A stretch of 64,000 nucleotides of DNA from Hofstenia miamia (taxonomy: Eukaryota; Xenacoelomorpha; Acoela; Hofsteniidae): contig CABFPE010000100.1 of assembly GCA_900660155.1 (NCBI GenBank), forward strand, positions 1,676,753-1,740,752. Reading direction: 5' to 3'. This document shows, one piece after another, positions 10,951 through 23,940 of this stretch; position 1 is the first letter of the stretch; the number at the start of each line of letters is the position of its first letter. The translations under genes and the position numbers were made by a program. The notes beneath the pieces are model-generated. The model saw only the letters and a list, made by a program, of their open reading frames with translations. It was not told the origin of the DNA and made no database searches.

Positions 10951-12314
10951 ATTCGTCTGCGAAGCACTTTATATTGTGTACTACGGCGTGACCTGGAAAA
11001 TTTCATGAGAAAAACTAATGAAAAATATTGTACGCAATGTGGGACGAAGTGAGAACAGGTGTTTTGCGAAATGTTGGAGCTTCAGCAGTGTGCAGAATAA
11101 GCTCTGATAGCGTTCAAAACATCGAAATAGATTGCAAAGAAATCTATTTTCAACGAATAGCACAGAAACTAAGAGCACCATTGTATTAAACGTATGTAAT
11201 TATAAAACTAATTCAAAAATTTAAAAAGCACTCCGAGAACTCACACAAAGTAGTTCAATTTCCCCCCGAGTGGCATTTACAGATTCAAATGTGCAGCCGT
11301 TTTTTTTCAAATACTTTGAAAATTAGTTCATTCATTACTCACACACTTCGCAGACATTTTCGAAAGGGATTGGTAAATTGCTTTCCTTTGAAGAAATAAT
11401 TTCATTACTGTTTCCAGACGGCAGACCAAACCATTCTGAAAACCCAATGGGTCTTCATTAGGCCAAGACATATTTTTAAATAATCTGCAAAAAACATTAA
11501 CAAAAATTGTTTTGAGAAATCATGATAATAAATTGGCAGAAGGAGCAGAGACAAAAGGAAGGTCATGTTAAAGTATTTCGAAGATGACGTTAACGAAAAA
11601 TCAAATGAATTTTTTTACTATGTAAATTGAGCATAAAAACTAGACTTTTTCCAATGAGGAGTCTTTTTGATTGATTTGTAAGCTATATTTCGCTTAATGC
11701 TGTAAATCCAGGGAATTATTGATAAATGTGAATTAGATGCATAAATTATTCAAGATATTGATTTGTATTTCATTTTGCCAAAGTCGGCGGACATTGATTC
11801 GTATGAAACAACTGCGATAAAGGAACTGATAGCAATTAATACAATTGTCCTTCAATCATATATTTCAGAAAGTGCATATTTACATGGGGTAGTTATTAAA
11901 AACAAATCTCGCACAAAGATGGGAAGTCAGATAGGTATTCATAACATTCCTTTAGTTCGGGAATAGATAAAGAAAATGATATTAAATTTCTTCAAGCAGT
12001 CGCTCACTTATGTTGTATATTTGCTCGAATTATTTCCTTTGCTATTTTCTCTTATAATATTAAATGTTTAAAACGTAGTAAGCAAAAATTCGTTGCGTTG
12101 TAGGCAAATTCCAAATTCACAGCATTGTTACAAAAATTAACCTGACAGGAAATCTAAATATGATCTAGAAAAAATGCTCATATCTCCCATATCATTGTTT
12201 TTTCGAATTGCATTAGAGTGAACCCTCGTAGTTACATTTGCGCAATTTTCTCAATGTTCTATTTAGAGCCCCAATATGTAAAAATATTAAATGTAAATAA
12301 AACAGAATTCGATA
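10951..12314. other. gene-free stretch
   Basis: Short frames at 10981-11181 (-) and 11763-11966 (+) are unrecognised and lack supporting signals. Confidence 0.4.
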
Positions 12315-12598
12315 TTATTGAAATGGTAGCATAATACTAGAGTTAAAAAAGTTATTGTTTTCATTGCAATTAAAGTTAGTTATTGTAATATGACTTTGCT
12401 TTCCATTGGCTGCACTTAATGATATACGTATAATATTCGCAAAAAAATAATTGAATCCAGCAAGAATTTCTACTATTACGTGCGTAGAATTGGCGCTGGT
12501 CACATGTTCGGCGACGATGGTGCAACAATTTAACCCTATCTCAGCCGTGATTTTTTCGTTTTTAAAACCGAGGGGTGCAGGTGCCTCAACAGCAACCC
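12315..12598 (-). CDS. coding-like island, unknown protein, possible exon
   Basis: About 94 minus-strand codons are open from 12598 to TAA at 12315. The first two thirds are much GC-richer than the flanks and follow the G-first codon rhythm typical of real coding DNA (GTT GCT GTT GAG GCA). The protein starts VAVEAPAPLGFKNEKITAEI and continues LNCCTIVAEHVTSANSTHVI then VEILAGFNYFF; I recognise no family. An AG at 12600-12599 could be an acceptor. A GT at 12427-12426 would give a 171-bp exon with both introns in phase 1. The plus strand is also open (12451-12657), but its codon pattern is less convincing. It could be a true exon, an old pseudogene or foreign DNA. Confidence 0.35.
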
Positions 12599-12659
12599 CT
12601 CATAAAATCAATCCTATTCATCATCAAGCAGCGAAATTTGATAGAACTATAGCTTAAAT

Positions 12660-15280
12660 ACAACTAAATACTAAAAGAAAAAATTCTATATTCTGAAACT
12701 CTGGCATCATAAAGGGCTCTGATGTCAACAAATTGACGTAAATGTCAAACCATTTGAAAAAATTGTTTCAATATCATAACAACGCTATATCCAGCAGGGA
12801 GATGGGCAAAGATAAACGGATTAGATGTCATCATGGCCTGACGCGCTGAAGCGAATTTACCATTGAAGGTAACAATAAAAATACTGGTTTTTTAGAATAA
12901 TATTTTCACAGCTATGGAAGTATAATTCTTATTTTTAGATATTTGTCTTGGTAGCAGCATTTTCCGTCAGCAACCTCCCCCACACCCCAACCCCGGCCGA
13001 AATAAGGTTAAATTAATAGCCGAATGTTCAAATATAATGATGTTCTACTGGTATATATGATATTTATCTCATTTTCGTGATCACTACTAGTCTGTATTAC
13101 TGCGTCCATCTTCGTATCACACTGTAAAAGACCATTTCCACGCTAAATCATTTATTCTTGAAATACATTGCAATGTAAAAATAGCTGAAATGATACAGAA
13201 AAATTCGACTATTTTCATTTATGATCAGTCCTGATGCCGAAAATACACGTTCTGATGGTTGACTCAGTTCATACTGGTTGGGGTTAGGGTTAAGGTCCAC
13301 CTCTAATGACGGGGAATATGACATTCATCGTACTCAATGAATTTCAGTAAATAGATTTAATCGTATTGAGTTATAAGCTTGAGACTATAGCATGCTATAT
13401 AAAAGTGCTGATGTTGAATGGCGAAAAGAAGTTTCGTCTTCCAATCTGTCGTACTAGTTCGTATGCAAATTAATTTGTTCCCAGGACAATAAAATATCTC
13501 GTAACAAATGAAATTCTCAATTATCTATAATCTGGAGCTTTTTATATTCTTATCCCAGCTTACATTTGAAATGAGGTTGTAGGGCGGTTTACGCTCTCTA
13601 TATGTTACACCGATTCTTTAGCAGTTGAAAGGTTCTTTGGACAATAAAAACTCATTGCAATTTTCAATATCCCAAAAGCCGCAGCTGTTAAAGTAAGGAA
13701 TGCTGAAAAATTCTAGCGTTTGATTAGTTGACAATTTTTTATGAGATAAATATTTGTTTACAGACTTAAATGTTATTTCTCGTCCATATTGGTTAAAGTG
13801 CAAGTTTATTATTATCACCAGCTATATTTAGCATGGAGTTTGTGCAGCTTTCCAAGTGTGAATTTTTTTATCCCATCGATATTCCAACTGAGAAGTTAGA
13901 TTTATTGTCCCAAAAGTGACTTGGCTATTCTATGTCACTAACATACACTTGTTATGATACGTCATTTGACTCCAAGGTGAAAAAATATCATATGCATAAT
14001 ATACCCAACTTAATAAATAATTGAAACAACGGATAAACATTTATCCTTCGAGATTCCTATCAGTGGATCAGTCTCGATCAAGTCTGGCTTTGAGTTTACT
14101 TTTCTAATGATTCTTACAAATAGGTTTATGAATTAATTTTGACTAATATTGAATTGACATTTCTGGATGGTTTCAAATCCAACGATGCGCCAAAAATGCA
14201 TCTCTTGCTTTCTCCAATAATCCTGATGAAGACGTTCGCATTTGATATTGCTGTCGCAAATGAAAAAAGTCGTGGAAGCTCTGCAAGTGATCAATAATCT
14301 GACGAATCAATAATCTGATGAAATATTGAGCAAATCAAAAATAATTATTTACCAGCATGCATTTTGTGAAATATATCAAAAACAATGCTCACTAGTGGTT
14401 ACTATGCCCAACATAGCAAAGTCCCAAACACAAAGCAAATGCATATATGATCGTTTTATTCTGGAAAAGTAGTCATATTCATTCATCTGATAGATATCGT
14501 AGTGTACAAAATCATGCATTTAAATCAAACACAAATCAGAAGAATGACTGTTCAAAGTGGTCAATATTGATAAAACTACATTGATACATGCATTTTTAAA
14601 CTATAAGCACATACACGCACAGCAATATTAAAAATTAGATTTATAAATTGTTGGGCAACACACTTAGCAATGATAATATCAATCACATTTAAAGTAAGCA
14701 TCAAACCAAATGGATATGGCATAAGTCTTAGATGATGCCTATAAAATCCAAACTGTCTTAATAAAAATAGAATGAGGAGCGCTTGTGGAATGCAACATTC
14801 GATACTGATCGAAATTGTAAGCTGACTATTCATTGTTCAGTGGCAGTAAACATTATCACAAAAAAAATTTTTTGAAGAAAAAATTGACGTAGGAAATTGA
14901 AATTGAAGAAAAGTAATTGTCGGGCTTAAAACTACCTATTACACCGATAACTATTTTTTAATAGTAACGGTTACTAAAAATGAAAAAGCAACTATATTGG
15001 TATTTGTGAGAAACCATCAGGAGCTTTCCATAGTTACGTGTGATAGGCAGACAGGAAAAATCAAACTCTAAACCTCAATAATTTTCTTTCCTGATATAAA
15101 TAGATAACATGAAAAATAAGACAAGTATAAATATCCTCAACGAAATAATTATTTATGGGAAGCATTTGTGTATTTTACAGACCAATAAAGTTAGGACAGG
15201 TTGTGAACAAGGTTTTCCCAAAATTTCAAGAAAGAAACAAAATTGCGAAACATCAAAAACTTGAAAAATTTCAAAAAAAA
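12660..15280. other. gene-free stretch
   Basis: No gene is recognised. A pyrimidine-rich C-tract (near 12975-13000), two tandem TTAGGG-like units (13278-13293) and short unrecognised frames (13618-13818 and 14576-14833, minus) are present. Confidence 0.4.
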
Positions 15281-15879
15281 ATATCGTGGTTACGTGTGTG
15301 ACAATGAAGTTACGCGTGTGACACTGTGTGTTTTTTTATATATAACTCTGATTTCTTTGTAGCTGCAATGAATAAAAAGAAACTTTATAAATAACAAAAA
15401 TTGAAATTTAGTTGAACTTTTTATTGAGAGACAAAAAAGTAACAAAATAGAAAAATATAAATAGCATACATACAGTGTGTCCCAAGCAACATTTGATAAC
15501 ATGCAATGAATATATTTACACTTTTTGATATATAAATACAGTGAGTTTACATTGTGAGGGGGAACCAAAATAATTCTGTGAGGAAAGGCAAAATTTTACT
15601 GAGATTAACCTAGAAACAAATCTAGTCACTTGGATTTCAGGAATAAAAATAAATGGCGAAACACAAATTTTTGTGAAAAGTTAATATCTATTTTAGGTAC
15701 TTGATTGACAAACCAGCATTTTTCCATAGTTGCAAATTGTTTTCTGTGGTTTAAATAAAATGCATTCAGAAAATCCCATCAACTTTAACGGTTTTCTCAA
15801 AGGTATGGTATCTTCACTAATGTCCACAATTTATGTAAATCTAGTGTTCATGACTATGTATATGTTAAATAATGCTATC

Positions 15880-16468
15880 TACAGGGGGTACCCATAAGTT
15901 TCTGCAGTAAAGGAAAAACACATGAAAAAAACCAGCAAATATTTATTAATCAACATCTTTCAGATGTTCAAAATAGCTTCTCTGAATAATCGGTTTTTGG
16001 ACGTCCTCTGCGTTCTTTTTCTGTTGTCTCAAAATTTCCTTCTCTGAATTTTCGCACCCAGTCAAAACAGGTACGAATGCAGACTGAGTTTGGGCCCAAA
16101 GTAGCGTTGATCTCCTTATGGACATCTTCTGTCGTCAATCCACGTTTCCAGCCGTAATAAATCAATTTTCTGATGTCTTCGCGAGAAAAATCCTTGACTT
16201 TACTTGAAACAAACGGTTGAGAAAATTCGAATGATCAACCGTAACAGCGCAAGCAGAGGTGAAGCTTCGGTGTGAGCTGCAATCACGAAGCGCTGAGCCT
16301 TCGATCGATGGTCAAGATTGTTAACAACTCACGAAAGCAAGAAAACCGAGCTTTTTAATGCGAGAAAAGCACAAGATGTTAATACTGAATTTTACAAGTT
16401 TGTGGATGCCACGAATTCTTCAACAAATTAATTTCTGTCACTGCAGAAACTTATGGGTACCCCCTGTA
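15880..16468 (-). mobile_element. internally deleted mariner, 27-bp perfect TIRs
   Basis: TA plus CAGGGGGTACCCATAAG (27 matching bases in all, 15882-15908) is repeated perfectly in inverted form at 16440-16466 followed by TA. Total length with the duplicated TA is 589 bp. A full-length mariner is about 1.3 kb, so roughly half is missing. The remaining coding part is the transposase N-terminus on the minus strand. Perfect TIRs suggest recent mobility in trans. Confidence 0.9.
15968..16201 (-). pseudogene. mariner transposase, DNA-binding N-terminus only
   Basis: The frame encodes the first helix-turn-helix of a SETMAR/mariner-type transposase: FSREDIRKLIYYGWKRGLTT, then EINATLGPNSV, CFDWVRKFREGNFETT and RRGRPKTDYSEKLF followed by TGA. 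The order (YYEWKRG, EINATLG, CxxWFxxFREGNF, GRP) is the standard mariner N-terminal domain. No in-frame ATG is seen upstream. The linker GRP runs almost at once into the 3' non-coding part, so the second helix-turn-helix and whole DD34D catalytic domain are deleted. Confidence 0.85.
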
Positions 16469-16702
16469 TATTCAAGAAATCACTTTTGTTCAAAGTTGAT
16501 TGCTAAAATTGTGAAAAATAATTTAACATTCATAGTTACGTGTGTGACACATGCATGGTTATGGTTATGTGTGTGTGCTGCATTTGTCTGGTTCTCAAAA
16601 TGTAATTAATTCTGCCAAAAGGGAAAATGTACAAGATTCGTGTTTTAGCAAAAGCTTTAGTAGAGAAATATATTTTTAGAATAATCAGTTACGTGTGTGA
16701 CA

Positions 16703-19367
16703 ACAATTTTGTGTGTCATTGTTTAATCAATTTCATACTAAAATGAATTTAATTTTTCTTTCTCTTGACAATATGTCATTTATAAACCTCTACTTCACTT
16801 ACTGATAAAATAATTAGTTTTTTTCATGTTGTTAAAACATGCCATTTTTACCTTCAAAGCATATGGTTATAAACCATCTAAATTTTTACATCAGATATGC
16901 CAAATTTTAACGAGCCCTGATGACTCAACAATGTGGAATATTTTGTTAAAACCACGATTTCACAAACTTAGAATGGTGATAGAAACTTCAAACAAGCTCC
17001 CATTATTACTTTCAATGACTTTGAAAATAACCTCGAGGTTGACAATCCTGCGAAATGCTCCATCAAAAACGCTAAAAACATGTTTTTATAAAACATTAAA
17101 TTTTTGAATTTTTTCAACAACAATCTTGCAATTATAGTCACTCAGATACCATATATGATATGCCCAAAATTACATTTGTAGGAAGTGAGCAATTATTCAA
17201 AATATGTAGTAGACGCAAAAACATCGTATTGTAAAAAATCTAAGCAGGGAATAAAGTTAATGCCGAAATAGATCAAATAAAAAGTTAGTAAATTACTTTC
17301 AAGTTCAGCGAATACGTATGATGGCGCAGCACATCAGTATTGGCTTCGAGTCCTTTTTGCAAGTACGAGTACCAAGTACTTACCAGTCAATGTCCGAAGA
17401 ACGAGCATCGATTACCTGCTTATGTAAATTTTCTCTCAGCTTAAAGTTAATGACTTAGCACAAGCTCTTGCAGTAAGGTGATTGACAAGAATTGATATGT
17501 CTATAATTTATTATTTGTTTATGTTGTGTAAACCAATTTAATGACAACGAATTCAACTGTCAATAACACACAAGTAATCATTTTTCCTGATAAATTTCTC
17601 GAGCACTGCATGCACATTAGGCTGATGCAACCAAACAAAATAAAAATTAAGTTTTGCACAGCAAAAAGATTTACTAGATAAATGCATTTAAAAACTATAA
17701 AAGAGGAGAAAAAATTAGCCCATCGCCGTTACATAAAACTAAGCCTAGACTAACCGATGTGTATTTGGTCTTTTATTTAGCTGGCCCTTATACAATCAAC
17801 TGATCAGCATTCTTTAAGTTCGATTGCGGACCCAGCTCGTTTCAGATGAGAGAAATATTATTACTTCATTTCCTGCTGACGTCAATTATTGCTGAACAAA
17901 GCAATAATTTGTAATTCGAATAATTTGCGATTGTGAAACATCTGCAGGACTTATATAGAGACATAATTTGAATTCGAATTACAAGTAATTTTCAAAAATA
18001 AGCATGAATGTATAAATGTATCAAAAGGAATAAAAGAGGATATTTCTAAAATTAGCTAACGCAAAAATTAACACGACAGAAAAATGTATAAGGTGCATCA
18101 GAAAATCAAAAAGAATGAAAAATTATTGCATGCTATTGTTTTATAATGAAATATATATTAACATAAATATAATACACCACACTTCAAAAGGATATTTACA
18201 AGCATGCTCAAATTGTTTGGCAAACCAATTGAAGAATGTCTTTTATAAATTATCAATCTTGGTTACGAATTAACTTTACAGTAATTATACCTTGGTTACC
18301 AATCAACATTACTTATAATAAAGCGCGAGAAAAAAAAAGAAAAAAAGAAAAAATTAGAAAAAATTTCTTCAAATATAGGAATGTATCCTTTGTACACTAG
18401 TCTAAAAATAGCAACACTTCTAGAATAACAGGACATCGAACGAATACAAGAACATCAAATTAAGTGGGCTTACAGATGTATGGTATCCAAAAATTTATTT
18501 CTTTTAATTTCTATTATCTCAAAAACTGAGAATCATTGCTTAGTTATTTCTAGTTTCGCTACACATATATTTTCAAGGTTTAACCGACTACAACACAATT
18601 AAGCAAATATAAAAGAAAAAGTAAAAATACTCTCATTTTTAAATTTTGAAGAACATTTCAGTTTAATATTATTTATTAAATTTACTTTATAAAATACATT
18701 GAAATTGATTAATTAATTGCAGTCATGAATTTGTTTCGTGTTGATTTTCCATATTTAATTCAAGCTATAATGTAAATCTACGTATTTTTCTACCCTATTG
18801 TGTAGGTTCACTGTTCTGAGATTCTAGTTTTTCTTTTGTTCGGTAACCATTACCAGTGTAAATGTACGCAAAATCACGTAGAGTGTCTGAATTACAGTTT
18901 TTTGATTTTGAACAAATTCTAAAATTAAACGCAAGCTCAATTGCTCCGATTGGGAACATCGTGGTATTCAAGCATTTCAGGTCCGGTACAGTTGCTTATT
19001 TCAAAAAAATTATTCTAAAACTCCTTCAAACGCAAGATGCAATCAATCAATCCAGTTCCACTTAATATTAAAATTACTTATATAGAATGTGCCGTACACG
19101 TATTTCTCCTTCGCTCAGATCCTAATTGGACATATCCCCGTGGATTAGAAAAATCATTTGCAGTTCAATTTTGCTGATAGTGTAAATGGAAAGTCTATTG
19201 CGAAAGTAACCAAAAGAATAAAACATCGTGAGAATTGCGTGAATTCTCATTACAAGGAGATTAATTGGGAATGCTCTCGAATGCCGCATGCGATGGTTAA
19301 CCTGCATATGTGAACGAAGAGCTCTCGAAAAGAAATCATTTATATCTTGAATCTACAAAGTGATGCG
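16703..19367. other. gene-free stretch
   Basis: Frames at 16826-17107 and 18862-19065 (+) and 19122-19307 (-) are unrecognised. An A-rich polypurine run (agaaaaaaaa type) lies at about 18325-18366. Confidence 0.4.
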
Positions 19368-19913
19368 TACAGGGTGCTCCATAAATCAAATCGCTAGTGA
19401 AGTTGCAATTTCCACATTAACTTCAATGCAACCATGTAAATTTCAAAAAATTATTGACAATATTTGCTTAAAAGTTTTAATTTTTTTTAAATAACATTCA
19501 ATTGACTAAAATTTTAAAGTTAGATTTACTTCTGTATTCAAAGTGAACCTGGATGAGAAAATAGAATTTTGGGATACTGTTTTAGCAAATAACAGCCCTA
19601 TTTGTGAATTACAATATTACAGAGCAAATCACAATTTGGTTAAGAATCCCCCCTAGACTATAGGAACATTGATTAAAATTTAGCGGCATCCAAAATTGAG
19701 GGTTTTGCATATTTTTCATGTGCTGTTGTTATGTGAGGCAAATATTTCATCTGTTGTTCACAGTCAGTGATGGTAATTTTGAACAGTTTCGAAGATTTTT
19801 TACAATATTGACTAGGGGAATTTTCAATATATATTACAGTTGGTTACACTTCTAGCCTATTTCTTTGCTCAAAGAGCTCATGAAAAAATGTGAAACTAAT
19901 GGGACACCCTGGA
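19368..19913. mobile_element. non-autonomous mariner-like element, diverged
   Basis: The left end TA-CAGGGTGCTCCATAAATC and inverted right end CAGGGTGTCCCATTAG bracket about 546 bases. The first seven TIR bases and several beyond match; the right TA has become GA. No transposase coding is recognisable inside. It is an old MITE-like copy. Confidence 0.55.
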
Positions 19914-21136
19914 TCAATTAATTATAAATTACATGATAGCGGTACAAGGTCATAAAATATCGAAAAAAACGATAAAGACATGATGTATCCAGGAAGGTGA
20001 AATATTTGCAAAGGGACGATAATTAATTTTTATTTATTATACGTAATAAAAGTAGAATAGTGGAATTTACTGAATTTGCAATCCACAAAACGGTGGTGAT
20101 TAGATCAAATTGTACGTGGAAGTAAAACTAAGAAAGTTAAACAGAAATTAAAGCTACGTACAAAGTGGAGGATTTTTTGATCACCATTTCGCATTTTCAA
20201 TAAAGCAGAATAAATCCGAGTGGCAAAGCAAGAGATTTCAACTGAGAGCAGACTTCAACGTTGTAAACAAGTGACGCGCGTTCTGCAGCTGGATTGGCGT
20301 TGACAAACACCCGGGAAATCATTCAAACAGCTCCAATCAGAAATATTATAAAACAAAAGATATTAAAAGCATGCCTTACTCATGGGAATTACACGCCTTT
20401 ATTTTATTCAAGGCAGTGTACATCAGACGGATATGCATAAAGCCAATTAAATGCTTACGCACAATGCAAAGATCTCTAGATAGAGAAATTATAATTACGA
20501 TGTACATTCGATCATTTTAACAGGAGTTGACATCCAGATGATGGAAAATGTGTTATTTTTGTTAACTGCTCAACATGAGAATATTCAGTTTTCATATATG
20601 TAGAAGTAACTAAGTTTAAAAATAAATGGTTAACTCATTTAAAAAATAAGTGTTAATGCAAATTTAGATGCTGTGCATTAAAACATAAAATTTTACAATC
20701 AGAAATTTTCAAACAGTAATAAGCATTACAATAGAAAATGCTTTTAAATTTTCTGTCTGCCAATGAAGGCACTGAGTGCTAACTGAATGGCTTAGATTGT
20801 TATTTCTGAAATTCTAGACTTAGTACCTTGCTTCATTATTAAATATCAAATTGCAAAAACTTGTATTGTCGACTTGATATTTGGCCCCAAAACCGGCAGA
20901 ATGATGAATTTTAAGAACATGCAGAGATGGAAAGCCTTTCTATTGTTGAGCAACATATGAAAATCACTCAAAACAGTAAGTGACCATTCCTGGCGGTCCT
21001 TATTGAGACTTGTTGAGGTGACTGCCCTTCTCAAAGACTACATGTCATATTAAGACATTTTTAATTCAATATCTTCGGCAATATCTTAAAGTGATCTAGA
21101 TATGGACTTCGGTAGTATAACATCGGAAGTTCACTA
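19914..21136. other. gene-free stretch with GC-richer patch
   Basis: Around 20255-20330 GC rises and both strands stay open: a plus frame of about 82 codons from 20274 to 20520 and a minus frame starting MISRVFVNANPAAERASLVY. Neither is recognised. A frame at 20846-21034 (-) is likewise unknown. Confidence 0.3.
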
Positions 21137-21520
21137 GTCTGGTACAGAGTTGTAACCGGGTCGTGATTTCAAGCCCGAGCCCGGTCATTAACCAAGCCTA
21201 TACCGATCAGTTGCAGTTGGTAAAATTTGGGCCGAGGCTCGGCCCGGTACCGTCATATCTAAGACCATTATAAAACGCTTGCTATTACTAAGTAAATTTC
21301 TGAGATCATTGCAATTCTTGTAGTCGTGGATTTACTTTTTGATGCATAATTAGTCCGTTGAATATATTAGATAATATATTATAATGTAAGAGAAAAATGT
21401 ATAGTTATCAACACAATTTTGAACAATTCTAGGCCTGTTTTGCAGACATTTCATATCCAGGCCCGATTCTTTCTTAATTTTTCGGCCCACAACCGGCCCG
21501 GTAACAACTCTAGTCTGGAA
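21137..21520. mobile_element. 368-bp hAT MITE with 8-bp target duplication
   Basis: The element (21145-21512) begins CAGAGTTGTAACCGGGTCG and ends in inverted TAGAGTTGTTACCGGGCCG. Flanks GTCTGGTA (21137-21144) and GTCTGGAA (21513-21520) match at 7 of 8 positions, the hAT signature. GGCCCGG/CCCGAGCCCGG motifs are repeated near both ends, resembling subterminal transposase-binding repeats. The interior is AT-rich and non-coding. Confidence 0.85.
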
Positions 21521-23155
21521 TGAGCGAAGCAGTAAAAACATCACTGTGCAAACACTCTGATTTCTGCTATTTCCGCAATTTCGAGACCATAAAAATTAGT
21601 AGTATATTTTAGATATGGATTATCTGTATATCTGAGAATATATTACATTCCTGCAAAAAAATAAATTTAATTCTGTAAATTCCAAACAATTCTTCTGTAT
21701 GGTTTTAGTAATATATTTTCAAATTGATTTATCCCATTAATCATCAAGATACTTACTTGTAAGCATTGCGCTTGTACTATTCTTGTACTTAATGCGAACT
21801 TAAAGTAAGCACAAGAAAATTAATGGTCTGCTTAGACACCAAACATATTGCAGACACCAAATTAGCAGGGAATGGCACTGAATACAAACAAATGCTCCAA
21901 GTGTTGGAGTGTCAATACCAGTCAATTAGCCGGATTTAAACTATGAACAAACTTATTCCTTCAATCAAAACCTTTGTTTCTGACATGGGCAAACCAATTC
22001 ATAGTTCGTAATAAAAAATACATTTCGTAAGCAATTATAATTAATATGGGTAATATAACAGTTAATTAATGGTTAAGTTTGACAGCATACTACTAACCAA
22101 CTATTGTAAAGTTTTTAATAAGGTCTCTCTTGAACTGTTTGTTTTGATGAAATGTGAATTAATTTAAAGGCAATGAAATAAACTACAACTTCCACATAAT
22201 TGGAATAGTTATGGCATCGCTAAACTGGTAGCTTCTCATATATTTTGTTACGAACTTCATAGATTTGAAGTCAAGGAAGTTCTATGTCCATATTCTTATC
22301 GTCATTCCCTTGCAGGAAATGACGTCTCCAGATATTTCTATTCGCCAACATTTTTTGGAATTTCTATTTCAAGAAACAGGAATAAAGATCTCTAGACAGC
22401 GTGTTGTTTCAAATGGTGGACGACACAACGCGATCTGAATTTTGAAAGTAAATAAATTGTCAAATATCACATAGGTATACCAAAATAAAAAGGAAAAATT
22501 GATTTCAGATATTCAACTGGGAAGTAAGAAACGGTCTATACATTGAAAGCACTGGGGAAAACTAAAAATTTTTTCATTAAAAATTGAGACTTCGGATGGT
22601 TATAGTATCGCAGAACCAGTCACCTTAATTGCCCAGTATCACGGGCCACATCGGGATCCCCATGGAAAATATCAGTATTGATTTTGCAATAAATTTACAG
22701 AAATCGTACTATAGGACATACATGCATTATAATTTGGGATATCAGAAAACAAACGTAAAACTTGTTAAAGATATGATGTATACAAAATGTAAAGTTTTCA
22801 AATCTCAATATTTTGAACTTAATCCCTTGACGTTTGTGATAGTTTTCATAAGCTTTGGAATTAAAACATATAATTTTCAATGTATGCGTTTATAAATGCC
22901 ATAAAATTGCTTATATGACAAGATTAAAAAATTCCTCGGTTTGATTTTTACTACTATGTTCTTTAGACAAGCGCACACACATATTCCAAAAACCACAGAA
23001 ACTCGTTAACCTGAAATTCCAAATTCCCATTGTGAAGTAATAGAAATTGAATTATTTTTTGTATTTGTAGAACAATAATTCGCAATTATTGAAAGAATTT
23101 ATTGATCAAACTGTGCAATACAAATTATTCATTCGATGCACAAAATGTTTTTGTA
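21521..23155. other. gene-free stretch
   Basis: Overlapping frames on both strands near 22629-22895 are unrecognised. A short GC-rich patch at 22615-22675 has no coding signature I can support. Confidence 0.4.
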
Positions 23156-23282
23156 NNNNNNNNNNNNNNNNNNNNNNNNNNNNNNNNNNNNNNNNNNNNN
23201 NNNNNNNNNNNNNNNNNNNNNNNNNNNNNNNNNNNNNNNNNNNNNNNNNNNNNNNNNNNNNNNNNNNNNNNNNNNNNNNNNN
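23156..23282. other. assembly gap (127 N)
   Basis: A run of N. Frames through it are artefacts. Confidence 0.97.
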
Positions 23283-23474
23283 AGTTAAGAAAGGTTGCTC
23301 AACAAATATATTAATTTATAAATATAGTACAGGCCAAAAGTTTGGGAACACTTTCCAAATTTAGAAATTTTTGTATTTTACAATAAAAAACGCAATGTTG
23401 AAACAATATAATAACACAATGTAGAAACAATATAACACCGTGTAGAAAGTAAATAGTTAATTCAAAAATCTCAC

Positions 23475-23940
23475 TAATATTTTGTATGTCCACCATTATT
23501 GGCCAAATACACAGCAATTGGCTCGACCAGCTTTCTACAATAATCATCAGTAATCTCTGTAAACCATACCACTTTAATTTGCTAATTCAGATCGTCGATT
23601 GATGTGCATTGGCGCTTCCTCAGACAGTTTTTGATGTGATGCCAGCAATTTTCTACGACGTTGAGGTCTGGGGAGTTTCCTGGCCAGTTCTCAAGCAGAC
23701 GAAAGTCTTGTGATGCAATCCACTGTTTCACAACTTTGGCACTGTGGCGAGAAGCCCCATCTTGTTGTAGTACAGATGTTCCGCTAAGCTATATAAACAT
23801 GGGAACTTTCTCCTGAATTATTTTGATGTAGGCTTTGGTTTTGACTGTCCCGTTGTGAGGAACAAAATGCAGACCAGCACTCACATTCGCAGTCATAGCA
23901 CCCCAAATCATCACAGAAGGTCCAGAGAGCACATCCCATA
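23475..23940 (-). pseudogene. Tc1-like transposase, C-terminal catalytic half, DD35E
   Basis: Reading leftward from 23940: GPSVMIWGAMTANVSAGLHF, HNGTVKTKAYIKIIQEKVPM, TSVLQQDGASRHSAKVVKQW and ENWPGNSPDLNVVENCWHHI, then KNCLRKRQCTSIDDLN. The Asp of QQD is at 23759-23761 and the Glu of VVE at 23651-23653, leaving 35 residues between them (DD35E). Two in-frame stops interrupt (after PMFI and after DDLN), so it is dead although otherwise well preserved. It ends at tandem stops near 23475. Confidence 0.88.

Larger units (their letters stand above)
15034..16702 (+). repeat. cluster of TTACGTGTGTGACA motif copies
   Basis: Exact or near-exact copies lie at 15290-15303, 15310-15323 (one change), 16536-16549 and 16689-16702. 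Weaker copies lie at 15034 (TTACGTGTGATAG) and 16565 (TTATGTGTGTGTGC). All are on the plus strand and none is seen elsewhere in the window. The mariner element at 15880-16468 sits between the two groups. The role is unknown. Confidence 0.6.

Noticed and set aside
13278-13293. GGGGTTAGGGTTAAGG, telomere-like
   Set aside because: Only about two units; too short to be an interstitial telomere array.
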